This document shows positions 15,101 through 21,889 of a DNA stretch of 33,101 nt, one piece after another. The notes under the pieces were generated by a model. That model was not told the DNA's origin. It made no database searches and saw only the letters and a program-made list of their open reading frames with translations. This DNA comes from Bacteroidia bacterium (GTDB lineage Bacteria; Bacteroidota; Bacteroidia; 2-12-FULL-35-15): NCBI GenBank assembly GCA_016786925.1, contig JAEUTU010000096.1, forward strand, positions 1-33,101. The letters run 5' to 3'. The translations under genes were made by a program, and so were the position numbers. Position 1 is the first letter of the stretch. Each line of letters begins with the position of its first letter.

Positions 15101-17787
15101 TTTATATCGACTGGCCGGCATGGGCAGGTAGTTCACCTAAAGGAAACGAAGGAGCTACTTTACTTTCATTCAGCAGTGATAAGAAACAATACAATGTTGG
15201 TGAAGATGTAAAACTTACCATTCCTTCAAGTGGTGCAGGACGTGCGTTGATCAGTATTGAAAGTGGATCAAAAGTGATCAATGCACATTGGGTAGAAACA
15301 CAAAAAGGTGAAACCAATTTCAATTTTAAAGTAACACCCGACATGACACCAAATGTGTATGTGAATGTAACATTGATCCAGCCACATGCACAAACGATCA
15401 ATGACTTGCCAATACGTTTGTATGGAGTGATCCCGATCTCAGTTGAAGATCCGAATACACATTTGAATCCGGTAGTGATCACTCCTGAAAAATGGAGTCC
15501 TGAAACAAAATCCAGCTTTAGTGTAAAAGAAAAAGATGGAAAAGAAATGACCTATACCGTTGCCATTGTGGATGAAGGACTACTGGATCTTACCCGCTTC
15601 AAAACACCTGATCCGTGGAGTGCTTTCTATGCACGTGAAGCATTAGGTGTAAAAACATGGGATCTGTTCGACATGGTAATGGGGGCTTATGGCGCTGAGT
15701 TATCGCGCATCCTGGCAATTGGTGGTGATGGTGATATTAATGGAAAAGCAGGAAACAAAGCGAACCGCTTTAAACCAATGGTTAAATTCTTCGGACCTTA
15801 TCATTTGAAAAAAGGAGAAACAGTGAAACATGATTTCATGATGCCGCAATATGTGGGAAGTGTGAGAACGATGATTATTGCCGGATACAAAGGCGCATAC
15901 GGCTCATCCGACAAAACAACACCTGTTCGTAAACCATTGATGATCCTTGGAACATTGCCACGTGTGTTAGGACCGGGAGAAGAAGTAGATCTCCCTGTAA
16001 CAGTTTTCGCAATGGAGAAACAAGTGAAGAATGTGAAAGTGGAGATACAAGCCAATGGATTCTTTACTCCATTAGATGAAACATCAAAATCCATTTCATT
16101 CAAGGAAGTTGGAGATGATGTGGTGAACTTCAAATTAAAAGTCAACTCCATGCTAGGTGTTGGCAAAGTGAAGATCATTGCAACAAGTGGAAGTGAGAAA
16201 GCGGTATATGATATCGAATTGGATGTTCGCAATCCAAATCCAAAAGTGGTGAATGTGGTGGAAGGAGTGATTGAAGCCGGTAAAACATGGAATACACCAT
16301 ATACTCCGGCAGGTATGGCAGGAACCAACAAAGGAACCATCGAATTATCGAGCATCCCTCCTATCAATTTAGGAGAACGATTAAAATACCTGATCGACTA
16401 TCCACATGGTTGTGTGGAGCAAACAACATCATCGGTATTCCCGCAATTATTTTTGGGTGATATCATGGAATTAAATTCTGATTTCAAGATCGCTATTGAT
16501 AAAAATATCAAAGCCGGAATTGAGCGATTAAAATTATTCCAAACTTCGAATGGTGGATTGAGTTATTGGGCAGGACAATATGATGCTGATGATTGGGGAA
16601 CGAGCTATGCGGGTCACTTTATGCTGGAAGCAGAAATGAAAGGGTACACGCTACCGGTTGGATTCATCGACAACTGGAAACGCTATCAGCGAAACAAAGC
16701 GAATGCATGGACCTCCCGTTCAAAAGAACATTATTACTATTACAATAGTGATCTCGATCAAGCCTATCGTTTATACACACTAGCATTAGCAAAAGCTCCT
16801 GAACTAGGAGCCATGAACCGGTTAAAAGAAAACCCTTCCTTATCGGCTGCCGCCAAATGGCGCTTAGCTGCTGCTTATGTGAAAGCAGGACAACCGGAAG
16901 TTGCTAAAAAACTGATTGCCAACTTGCCATACAAGGTGGATCCATACAGTGAAATGGGCTGGACCTACGGAAGTAACAACCGTGATGAAGCCATGATTCT
17001 GGAAACATTAACCTTGCTGGATATGAAAACCAAGGCAGCACCTGTATTGAAAGAAGTATCGAAAGCGTTGAGCTCTAATTATTGGATGAGTACTCAAACT
17101 ACTGCATACTGCCTGGTGGCTGTTTCAAAATTTGCAAAAGGAGCTGGCGTTGGAAGTTCAGAAATGAAATACAATGTTAAGATCAATAACAATGCACCTA
17201 TTGCCTTGAACACAAAATTGCCGGTTAAACAAATTGACATGCAATTAAAAGGTGCAGCAGCAGGCAATGTAACGATCAGCAACAATGGTTCTGCAATAAT
17301 GTTTGCGCGTATCATTCTGGAAGGAATTCCTGAAACAGGTGATCAAACAGAAGTGGATAGCGACCTTACAGTAGATATTAATTACACAACCATGCAAGGA
17401 GGAGTAATTGATGTTACAAAAATAGAACAGGGAACAGACTTTATTGCCGAAGTGCAGATCAGCAATCCGGGTACAAGAGGAGAATATTTACAAATGGCAC
17501 TTTCACAAATATTCCCTAGCGGCTGGGAAATTCATAACACCCGCATGGAAGAAGCAGAAAGTGTGATCAAGAGTGATTATCCAACTTATCAGGATATTCG
17601 TGATGACAGAGTGTACACGTATTTTAATATCTCTCCAAACAAAACAAAAGTATTCCGTATCGTATTGAATGCTGCGTATGTAGGACGATACTATTTACCA
17701 ACGATCTATTGTGAAGCGATGTACGACAATACCATTAACTCACGCAAACCTGGCAAATGGGTTGAAGTAGTGAAACCGGGTATGTAA
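12184..17787 (+). CDS. Bacterial alpha-2-macroglobulin with thioester site
   Basis: This 1,867-residue envelope protein belongs to the bacterial alpha-2-macroglobulins (YfhM-like), which trap proteases that breach the outer membrane. An N-terminal hydrophobic helix (4-23) is followed by Ser-rich sequence with no Cys before residue 453, so the usual lipobox is missing and the protein is either anchored by this helix or secreted. Macroglobulin-type beta domains fill most of the first 1,100 residues. The segment VDEGLLDLTRF (about 1,130) is typical of the family, and the thioester motif GCVEQ (Cys1410, Gln1413) is intact, followed by the alpha-helical thioester domain (about 1,400-1,700). Residues 453-512 form an insertion extremely rich in Asp and Tyr, bracketed by two Cys. 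The pbpC gene that often accompanies this family is not adjacent. A strong terminator follows the stop codon directly. Confidence 0.92.
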   Translation: MSKRLLFIIAGIVVAAMAGFAVFSKSGSSSYEETNPAFSAYISAYTSGIISSESSIRILLTNEMETPIEVGKPIEKTLFDFSPSIKGTTVWLDSRTIEFRPEKPLPNNTEYKAEFYLSEIMEVPGEFETFEFNFQTMQQSYEVYIDGMTTTDKKTLRTQRLDGTLSTADAADIALVEKIVTVSQNGKNLPLIWIHEGNKTTHRFSVDGIQRTEKPGKVDVSWDGDAISVDIKGNKSIEVPALGDFKVMDVKVIQSPEQYAVLQFSDPIQEGQMLDGLVTLSGGSALKYIIEDNEIRVYPQIRQAGPRTITAELGIKNILGMPLKERYVMEVMFEEIKPEIQLIGKGVILPNSNGLIFPFRAVSLKAVDVKILKIYEKNIPQFLQVNNLEGQRELRRVGKVVLKKTIQLTQKSAMDLGKWNTYSFDLAQLIKTEPGAIYKIVISFKKEYSTYTCTDSGAPEEDDNGGLQEVDDGTDDDSERDWDYYGDYYYDGYEYYDEYDYGYNYQDRDNPCRNSYYRNKEVSRNVLASDLGLIAKRGTDGSMKFIVTNLVTTAPIAGATVELYDYQLQVLKTMKTDANGMCDASFKKKPFLMIAKSGNQRGYLKLDDGSSLSLSAFDVSGEEVQKGIKGFIYGERGVWRPGDTLFLSFILEDKQNTLPKNHPVQFELLNPQGQVFKKMVRSNGLNGFYNFTTTTDKNSPTGNWTARVKVGGAWFTKTIKIETIMPNRLKIKLDFGVDKLSVTKKDLPGSLEVKWLHGAVARNLNAKVEVTLSETNTTFKKFEDYNFDDAARNFTSEAQTIFDSDINNEGKAIVKPNLTVNDAAPGMLKAAFKVRVFEQGGAFSVDQFSIPYSPYSSYVGMKLPEGNKFSGMIQTDTNHIVKVVTVDSDGKPVSKSKLKVQVYKVNWRWWWDSYDGDLANYVGNEYRQPIMDQYISTSNGKGQFVLRVNRPEWGRYYVCVTDEESGHRTGQTVYIDWPAWAGSSPKGNEGATLLSFSSDKKQYNVGEDVKLTIPSSGAGRALISIESGSKVINAHWVETQKGETNFNFKVTPDMTPNVYVNVTLIQPHAQTINDLPIRLYGVIPISVEDPNTHLNPVVITPEKWSPETKSSFSVKEKDGKEMTYTVAIVDEGLLDLTRFKTPDPWSAFYAREALGVKTWDLFDMVMGAYGAELSRILAIGGDGDINGKAGNKANRFKPMVKFFGPYHLKKGETVKHDFMMPQYVGSVRTMIIAGYKGAYGSSDKTTPVRKPLMILGTLPRVLGPGEEVDLPVTVFAMEKQVKNVKVEIQANGFFTPLDETSKSISFKEVGDDVVNFKLKVNSMLGVGKVKIIATSGSEKAVYDIELDVRNPNPKVVNVVEGVIEAGKTWNTPYTPAGMAGTNKGTIELSSIPPINLGERLKYLIDYPHGCVEQTTSSVFPQLFLGDIMELNSDFKIAIDKNIKAGIERLKLFQTSNGGLSYWAGQYDADDWGTSYAGHFMLEAEMKGYTLPVGFIDNWKRYQRNKANAWTSRSKEHYYYYNSDLDQAYRLYTLALAKAPELGAMNRLKENPSLSAAAKWRLAAAYVKAGQPEVAKKLIANLPYKVDPYSEMGWTYGSNNRDEAMILETLTLLDMKTKAAPVLKEVSKALSSNYWMSTQTTAYCLVAVSKFAKGAGVGSSEMKYNVKINNNAPIALNTKLPVKQIDMQLKGAAAGNVTISNNGSAIMFARIILEGIPETGDQTEVDSDLTVDINYTTMQGGVIDVTKIEQGTDFIAEVQISNPGTRGEYLQMALSQIFPSGWEIHNTRMEEAESVIKSDYPTYQDIRDDRVYTYFNISPNKTKVFRIVLNAAYVGRYYLPTIYCEAMYDNTINSRKPGKWVEVVKPGM

Positions 17788-17827
17788 AAATAAAGAGCCG
17801 AAACAAAATTGTTTCGGCTCTTTATTT
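17788..17827 (+). terminator. Rho-independent terminator after alpha-2-macroglobulin
   Basis: A perfect 17-bp stem, starting at the base after the stop codon, closes a 6-nt AAAATT loop. Its core is AGAGCCGAAAC/GTTTCGGCTCT and the right arm ends in a T-rich run. The same GCCGAAAC core recurs in the terminator at 19371-19411. Confidence 0.9.
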
Positions 17828-17840
17828 ATAACTTTAACAC

Positions 17841-18320
17841 ATGAAACCAACTGTCAGCCAGCTGCAAAAGGAATTGTCCAACTACTCACAAAAAGAGTTG
17901 TTGGATATCTGCATGAAACTTACCAAATTCAAAAAAGAGAACAAAGACTATTTGATCTATTTATTATTTGGTTCAGCAAATGAAGAACAGTACGTTAAAG
18001 AAGCAAAAGTACATTTAGATGATGTGTTTTATACAGTAAGCCGAAAGACCACCTTCACAACAAAAAAGGGTTTGCAAAAGGTAGTGAGGCATTTGAATAA
18101 ATTGATCAAAAACTCAAAATCAAAATCTACCGAAATAGAACTACGCTCCTATTTTTGTCAGTTGATTAAGAAAGCCCGCATCGACTTGGATGCAAGTAAG
18201 ATCATCAGTAATTTATATTATCGTGAAATTGACAAAATAAAAATAGCGTACGGTAAGCTACATGAAGATCTTCAGTACGACCATAAAGCGGATCTTGAAA
18301 AACTAGGCATCGAACTATAA
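17841..18320 (+). CDS. Helical cytosolic protein of unknown function
   Basis: The 159-residue product is basic, mostly helical and has neither signal peptide nor membrane segment. It opens with a leucine/lysine-rich helix (SQLQKELSNYSQKELLDICM), followed by KKENKDYLIYLLFG. The latter resembles short Bacteroidota proteins grouped as DUF6155-like; that link is from memory and weak. The ATG at 17841 is the first base after the terminator region, and a TAACTTTA element (one mismatch to TAnnTTTG) lies 5 nt before it, so the message would have a very short leader. The lipoprotein gene follows after 47 bp on the same strand. No catalytic motif is visible, so no function is proposed. Codon use looks like that of its neighbours. 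Confidence 0.75.
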   Translation: MKPTVSQLQKELSNYSQKELLDICMKLTKFKKENKDYLIYLLFGSANEEQYVKEAKVHLDDVFYTVSRKTTFTTKKGLQKVVRHLNKLIKNSKSKSTEIELRSYFCQLIKKARIDLDASKIISNLYYREIDKIKIAYGKLHEDLQYDHKADLEKLGIEL

Positions 18321-18367
18321 TTTTTGTAATTTGGAATACTATTTGCCAAGCGGCTAAAAACGAACTT

Positions 18368-19372
18368 ATGAAACTAAAATTTACTTTATTAATATTAATT
18401 ACTATTCTTATCAGCAGCTGCTCAAAATACGGGTTTGTCCGTTTGAAATATCCAAACGAGCCTTCCATGTATCTTCCTGACAACATCAAAACGATCGCGA
18501 TCGTGAACCGTTGCCTATCACCTAAGGAAAGTAATACAAATAATGTAGCTGAAGCGATTCTAACTGGTGAGATAGCAGGATCGGATAAATTAGCATCGGA
18601 CGAATGCTTAAAAGCAATATACGATCGTTTTAACGGACATCAAGGGATCTCTGTAGTATTTCCTGCAAAAACAAGATTAATGGGAACAGGCACCCGTGTT
18701 ACACCGGATATACTTGACTGGAAGATCGTACAACAGATCTGTGATTCTACCAAAGCAGATGCTTTACTTGTTTTAGAAATGTTTGATTCCAATTCCGACC
18801 TCCTTGCAAGTGCTGTGAACAATCAACTCAACAGTGTATTAGCGGGTGCTACAGGAACTACAGCACCACCCAGCCAAATACGAATGAATGTAGTAGCTTA
18901 TTGGAGAATGTATGATCCGGTGAACAAAAAAATAATCGATCAATACCAATCTACCAACTATTTGACATTCAATACCGGTGGAGCCATCAATCTTCCTCCA
19001 CCGGAAGCGCTTCCACAAACGGCTTATGCAGCAGGTGAACAATATATCTATCGCTTTTTACCAAGTTATTACTATGTAAAACGTGATCTGTACAAAAAAG
19101 GGAAAGGAGCTTTCAAAGAACAGTTCAGAGCCGGATTCAGAAAATCGGAAGTAGCGAACTGGAAAGGTGCTTATGATGTATGGCTGGATATTGCTCAAAA
19201 ATCGAGCGGTAAAAATGCAGGCAGAGCTTGTTTGAACTTGGCTGTAGCATGCGAAGTGCTTGGCAAAACTGATGAAGCACTGGCCTGGGCTAAAAAGTCG
19301 TATGAAGATTATGGAAATAAATTGGGAAGAGATTACGCCAATGTATTAAAGTATCGAATCAATGTAGAATAA
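18368..19372 (+). CDS. DUF6340-like lipoprotein
   Basis: The 334-residue product starts with a lipoprotein signal (LLILITILISSC, lipid Cys at about 18), so it should sit on the periplasmic or outer face of a membrane. The N-terminal half contains KTIAIVNRCL (about 40-49), a long polar region and an ADALLVLEMFDS strand. This is a pattern I associate with the Bacteroidota family DUF6340, although I cannot verify this. The C-terminal third (about 245-330) is helical with a TPR-like pair of segments: KGAYDVWLDIAQKS, then ACLNLAVACEVLGKTDEALAWAKKS. Function is unknown; the TPR-like end suggests a scaffold in an envelope complex. It may be co-transcribed with the upstream helical protein (47-bp gap) and is ended by a strong terminator that overlaps its stop codon. 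Confidence 0.82.
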   Translation: MKLKFTLLILITILISSCSKYGFVRLKYPNEPSMYLPDNIKTIAIVNRCLSPKESNTNNVAEAILTGEIAGSDKLASDECLKAIYDRFNGHQGISVVFPAKTRLMGTGTRVTPDILDWKIVQQICDSTKADALLVLEMFDSNSDLLASAVNNQLNSVLAGATGTTAPPSQIRMNVVAYWRMYDPVNKKIIDQYQSTNYLTFNTGGAINLPPPEALPQTAYAAGEQYIYRFLPSYYYVKRDLYKKGKGAFKEQFRAGFRKSEVANWKGAYDVWLDIAQKSSGKNAGRACLNLAVACEVLGKTDEALAWAKKSYEDYGNKLGRDYANVLKYRINVE

Positions 19373-19411
19373 AAATAAAAAGCCGAAACAATGTTTCGGC
19401 TTTTTATTTTT
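19371..19411. terminator. Bidirectional terminator between convergent genes
   Basis: An almost perfect 41-nt hairpin has arms that pair over about 18-20 bp around CAATG, with an A-rich left arm and a T-rich right arm. It lies between the stop codons of the plus-strand lipoprotein and the minus-strand secreted protein and overlaps both ends. It shares the GCCGAAAC core with the terminator at 17788-17827. Confidence 0.9.
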
Positions 19412-20036
19412 ATCGGGTTGCTAATATAATTGGTATTCCTGTTTTTAACAATTCTCTTGCTTCCACCAATTTACGGAGTGCCAGCAATTCTTTTTCTTCG
19501 GCTAATCGCAGATTAGCAATGATAGCTGCATTAGAGGTTTGAGCATAGGCCTCTTCGCGCATTTCTTTTGCTAAACGAAAAGCTCTAACTGCGACTAACA
19601 ATATTTTTTTCGATTGAATGGTAACACTATCAGTTTCGGAATAACAATTTAACAGTGTAATAAAAGAAGCTTTACAAATACTAAACTCAACTCTGTTATA
19701 GTATGCTAAAAGCTCGGATGCAGCTAATTGGCATACTTCTGCCTTTTTGTATAATTCTTTGACCTCTTTGTTGAGACGATCACGTTCAGCGCCTTGTTTG
19801 GTTCGCGCATCATTTTTTAGCTTTTGAGCTTTTTCGATGAATTGTTCTGACTGTATGTACAGTTCTGATGGATCTTGTACCATAGAAAAGGTTCTACGCT
19901 CTTCTTCGGTGTAATAAGCATAACCTAAAACATAATTTGGATTATGTTGAAAAGCCTGGTTGGCGGGCGTTTGGCTTTTTACCATTACCTGAATGGCAAA
20001 AGCAAACATTGTTAGAATGATCAATTTCGTTTTCAT
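19410..20036 (-). CDS. Secreted helical protein of unknown function
   Basis: This 208-residue protein starts at an ATG (20036) with a Sec signal peptide (MKTKLIILTMFAFAIQVMVKSQ, cleavage likely after the Ser or Gln near 21-22). The mature part begins TPANQAFQHNPNYVLGYAYY and continues as long charged helices rich in Lys, Glu, Ala and Arg (about 45-205), with heptad-like spacing in RDRLNKEVKELYKKAEVCQL. Two conserved-looking Cys pairs could form disulfides. I recognise no family. It is a single-gene unit: convergent with the lipoprotein gene downstream and divergent from the persulfide dioxygenase gene across 386 bp. The helical, possibly hairpin-rich build suggests a structural or chaperone-like envelope protein, but that is only inference. 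Confidence 0.7.
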   Translation of the reverse strand: MKTKLIILTMFAFAIQVMVKSQTPANQAFQHNPNYVLGYAYYTEEERRTFSMVQDPSELYIQSEQFIEKAQKLKNDARTKQGAERDRLNKEVKELYKKAEVCQLAASELLAYYNRVEFSICKASFITLLNCYSETDSVTIQSKKILLVAVRAFRLAKEMREEAYAQTSNAAIIANLRLAEEKELLALRKLVEARELLKTGIPIILATR

Positions 20037-20129
20037 GTTTCATAAGTTTAGAATGTGAATATTTTTTCATATAGATTAAAATTTAGTTCAGAAAATAGTT
20101 AAGTACTCGATTGTTGCTTGTTTCACCAG

Positions 20130-20157
20130 CCCTTTATTATCCTAGGATAATAAAGGG
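20130..20157. repeat. 28-bp perfect palindrome
   Basis: The arms CCCTTTATTATC and GATAATAAAGGG flank a self-complementary CTAG, so all 28 bases form one uninterrupted dyad. No T-run follows on either strand, which argues against a simple terminator. As RNA it could fold into a 12-bp hairpin; as DNA it could bind a symmetric dimer. It lies 93 bp upstream of the secreted-protein start and 19 bp before an exact -7-like octamer. Confidence 0.85.
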
Positions 20158-20350
20158 TTCCGGGTAGAGGTAGTTTTAGTTTTGGGCATCTTGTACGCTT
20201 GGTATTTTTAAAGGTTCGTTTTTTAAGCATTAAATATGAACAGCCGATGTTCGTTAATTAACACAAGTATTTCAAAAGAAAAATCCACAAAACATTCCTT
20301 ACTGAAATACGTAGAAAAACTCTTGGGTATCCCCTCCTATTTCTTTAAAA

Positions 20351-20395
20351 TGTGACGAATATCACTGTGCATTATTTTCAGGCAATCTACCTTTG
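20351..20395 (+). promoter_or_regulatory. CRP/FNR-type site plus -7 box for the persulfide dioxygenase gene
   Basis: TGTGACGAATATCACT (20351-20366) fits the CRP consensus TGTGA-N6-TCACA in nine of ten positions. TACCTTTG (20388-20395) is an exact TAnnTTTG -7 box. With transcription starting about 4-6 nt past the box, the site is centred near -41 to -43, the classical class II activator position, and it covers the place of the poor -33 element. The gene's ATG is at 20423, giving a leader of about 23 nt. Which regulator binds is unknown. Confidence 0.55.
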
Positions 20396-20422
20396 CTTCA
20401 GAAATCAATAAACTACCTTATT

Positions 20423-21838
20423 ATGAAAGTAGAACAAATTTATACCGGCTGCATCGCCCACGCGGCATATTACATTGAAAACAATGGTGAAGCAGCGATA
20501 TTCGATCCATTAAGAGAAGTTCAACCCTATATCAAACGAGCAGAAAAAGACAATGCAAAGATCAAGTATGTTTTTGAAACACACTTTCATGCCGACTTTG
20601 TAAGCGGGCACTTGGACCTGGCAAAAAAAACCGGTGCAACAATCGTTTATGGTCCAACGGCAAAGCCAGGGTTTGAAGCTACAGTAGCTGAGGATGGACA
20701 ATTATTTAAAGTTGGAAATTATACCATAAAAGCGATCCACACTCCCGGACACACCATGGAGAGTACAACATACATGCTCATTGATGAGAATGGAAAAGAA
20801 CACGGGATCATTACCGGTGATACTTTATTTATCGGAGATGTGGGCCGACCTGACCTAGCACAACATGTGATCGCAGATCTAACTCAGGAAAAATTGGCAG
20901 CACATTTATTTGACTCATTAAGAAATAAGATCATGCCTTTGAGTGATGAGCTAATTGTATATCCCAACCATGGTGCAGGAAGTGCATGTGGCAAAATGAT
21001 GAGCAAAGAAACGACTGATACATTGGGTAATCAGAAAAAAGTAAACTATGCATTACGTCCGGATATGAGTAAAGAAGAATTCATAAAAACACTTTTAACT
21101 GGATTAACGACACCCCCGGGATACTTCCCGAAAAATGTTCTTATGAACATAAAGGGCTATGAAAGTTTGGACACGGTAATGGAAAGAGGCTACAGGCCGT
21201 TAGATGTAAATGAATTTGAACTTGTGGCAAATGAAACAAGAGCGTTGATCCTCGACAGTAGAAAAGCGGCTGACTTTGCCAAAGGATTTATTCCCAACAG
21301 TATCAACATAGGAATAGACAGCAATTTTGCAATGTGGGTAGGAGAAATGATCAGTGATATTAAACAAGAGATATTGCTTGTTACAGATGAAGGTAAAGAA
21401 GAAGAAACGATCATCCGTTTATCAAGAGTGGGATACGACAATACGATCGGTTTTTTAAAAGGAGGATTTAAAGCCTGGAAAGAAGCTGGAAAAGAAGTAG
21501 AAACTGTGAATCGCATTAGTCCGGAAGAATTTGCTAATCAATTGAAAAAAGGTTCTCCTATAGTTATCGATGTTCGCAAAAAGAGTGAATTCGAATCTGA
21601 GCATTTAGTAGGTGCTGTTAATATTCCACTGAATCAGATCAATGATCATTTGTCAGAATTTCCAAAGGACAAATCATTTATACTTCATTGTGCCGGAGGA
21701 TACAGAAGTATGATAGCCGCATCCATTTTAAAACAAAGAGGCTGGAGCAACTTTGTGGATGTGACGGGAGGCTTCAATGAAATAAAAAAACTCGATGTCC
21801 CCAAAACAGCGTATGTCTGTCCTACCACATTATTATAA
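20423..21838 (+). CDS. ETHE1-like persulfide dioxygenase fused to two rhodanese domains
   Basis: The 471-residue cytosolic protein joins a metallo-beta-lactamase-fold persulfide dioxygenase to two rhodanese domains. Such fusions oxidise glutathione or protein persulfides to sulfite and move sulfane sulfur between thiols. The MBL domain (1-240) shows THFHADFVSGH (53-63), HTPGHT with His110, GDTLFIGDVGRPDL with Asp133 and YPNHGAGSACG with His183, as in ETHE1/Blh proteins. The first rhodanese domain (about 258-360) has lost its catalytic Cys: the loop reads VTDEGKEEE near 320-328. The second (about 364-460) keeps HCAGGYRSM with Cys423. The ATG at 20423 is preferred because the only upstream in-frame start (TTG, 20393) overlaps the -7 box. 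It is a single-gene unit with a CRP-like site upstream and a strong terminator downstream. Confidence 0.93.
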   Translation: MKVEQIYTGCIAHAAYYIENNGEAAIFDPLREVQPYIKRAEKDNAKIKYVFETHFHADFVSGHLDLAKKTGATIVYGPTAKPGFEATVAEDGQLFKVGNYTIKAIHTPGHTMESTTYMLIDENGKEHGIITGDTLFIGDVGRPDLAQHVIADLTQEKLAAHLFDSLRNKIMPLSDELIVYPNHGAGSACGKMMSKETTDTLGNQKKVNYALRPDMSKEEFIKTLLTGLTTPPGYFPKNVLMNIKGYESLDTVMERGYRPLDVNEFELVANETRALILDSRKAADFAKGFIPNSINIGIDSNFAMWVGEMISDIKQEILLVTDEGKEEETIIRLSRVGYDNTIGFLKGGFKAWKEAGKEVETVNRISPEEFANQLKKGSPIVIDVRKKSEFESEHLVGAVNIPLNQINDHLSEFPKDKSFILHCAGGYRSMIAASILKQRGWSNFVDVTGGFNEIKKLDVPKTAYVCPTTLL

Positions 21839-21875
21839 ACAAAAAGCCCCGGCCAAATTGGCCGGGGCTTTTTGT
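21839..21875. terminator. Bidirectional GC-rich terminator
   Basis: A perfect 16-bp stem (ACAAAAAGCCCCGGCC and its complement) closes a 5-nt AAATT loop and starts at the base after the dioxygenase stop codon. It serves the plus-strand dioxygenase gene and the minus-strand operon that ends with the LytTR regulator at 21890. Confidence 0.92.
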
Positions 21876-21889
21876 GATTATAGAAAATA

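Larger units (their letters stand above)
20037..20422. other. 386-bp intergenic region with palindrome and promoter elements
   Basis: This is the only gap above 300 bp. From left to right it holds the leader of the secreted-protein gene; a 28-bp perfect palindrome (20130-20157); an exact TAnnTTTG octamer TAGTTTTG (20177-20184) on the plus strand; a weak hairpin GAACA-N5-TGTTC (20238-20252); the palindrome GTTAATTAAC (20253-20262); and then a CRP-like site and a -7 box for the downstream gene. A 39-codon ATG frame (20236-20355) is open here, but its codon use is unconvincing and chance explains it. No RNA gene is recognisable. Confidence 0.6.

Noticed and set aside
15801..16367. 188-codon minus-strand open frame inside the alpha-2-macroglobulin gene
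   Set aside because: It is antisense to well-supported macroglobulin sequence and its translation has no recognisable domain or start context.
20130..20157. The 28-bp palindrome as a Rho-independent terminator
   Set aside because: No T-run follows on either strand, and the other terminators in the window all have A/T-rich outer arms.
20393..20422. TTG start that would extend the persulfide dioxygenase by ten residues
   Set aside because: The TTG lies within the -7 box TACCTTTG, and the ATG at 20423 gives the standard family N-terminus.
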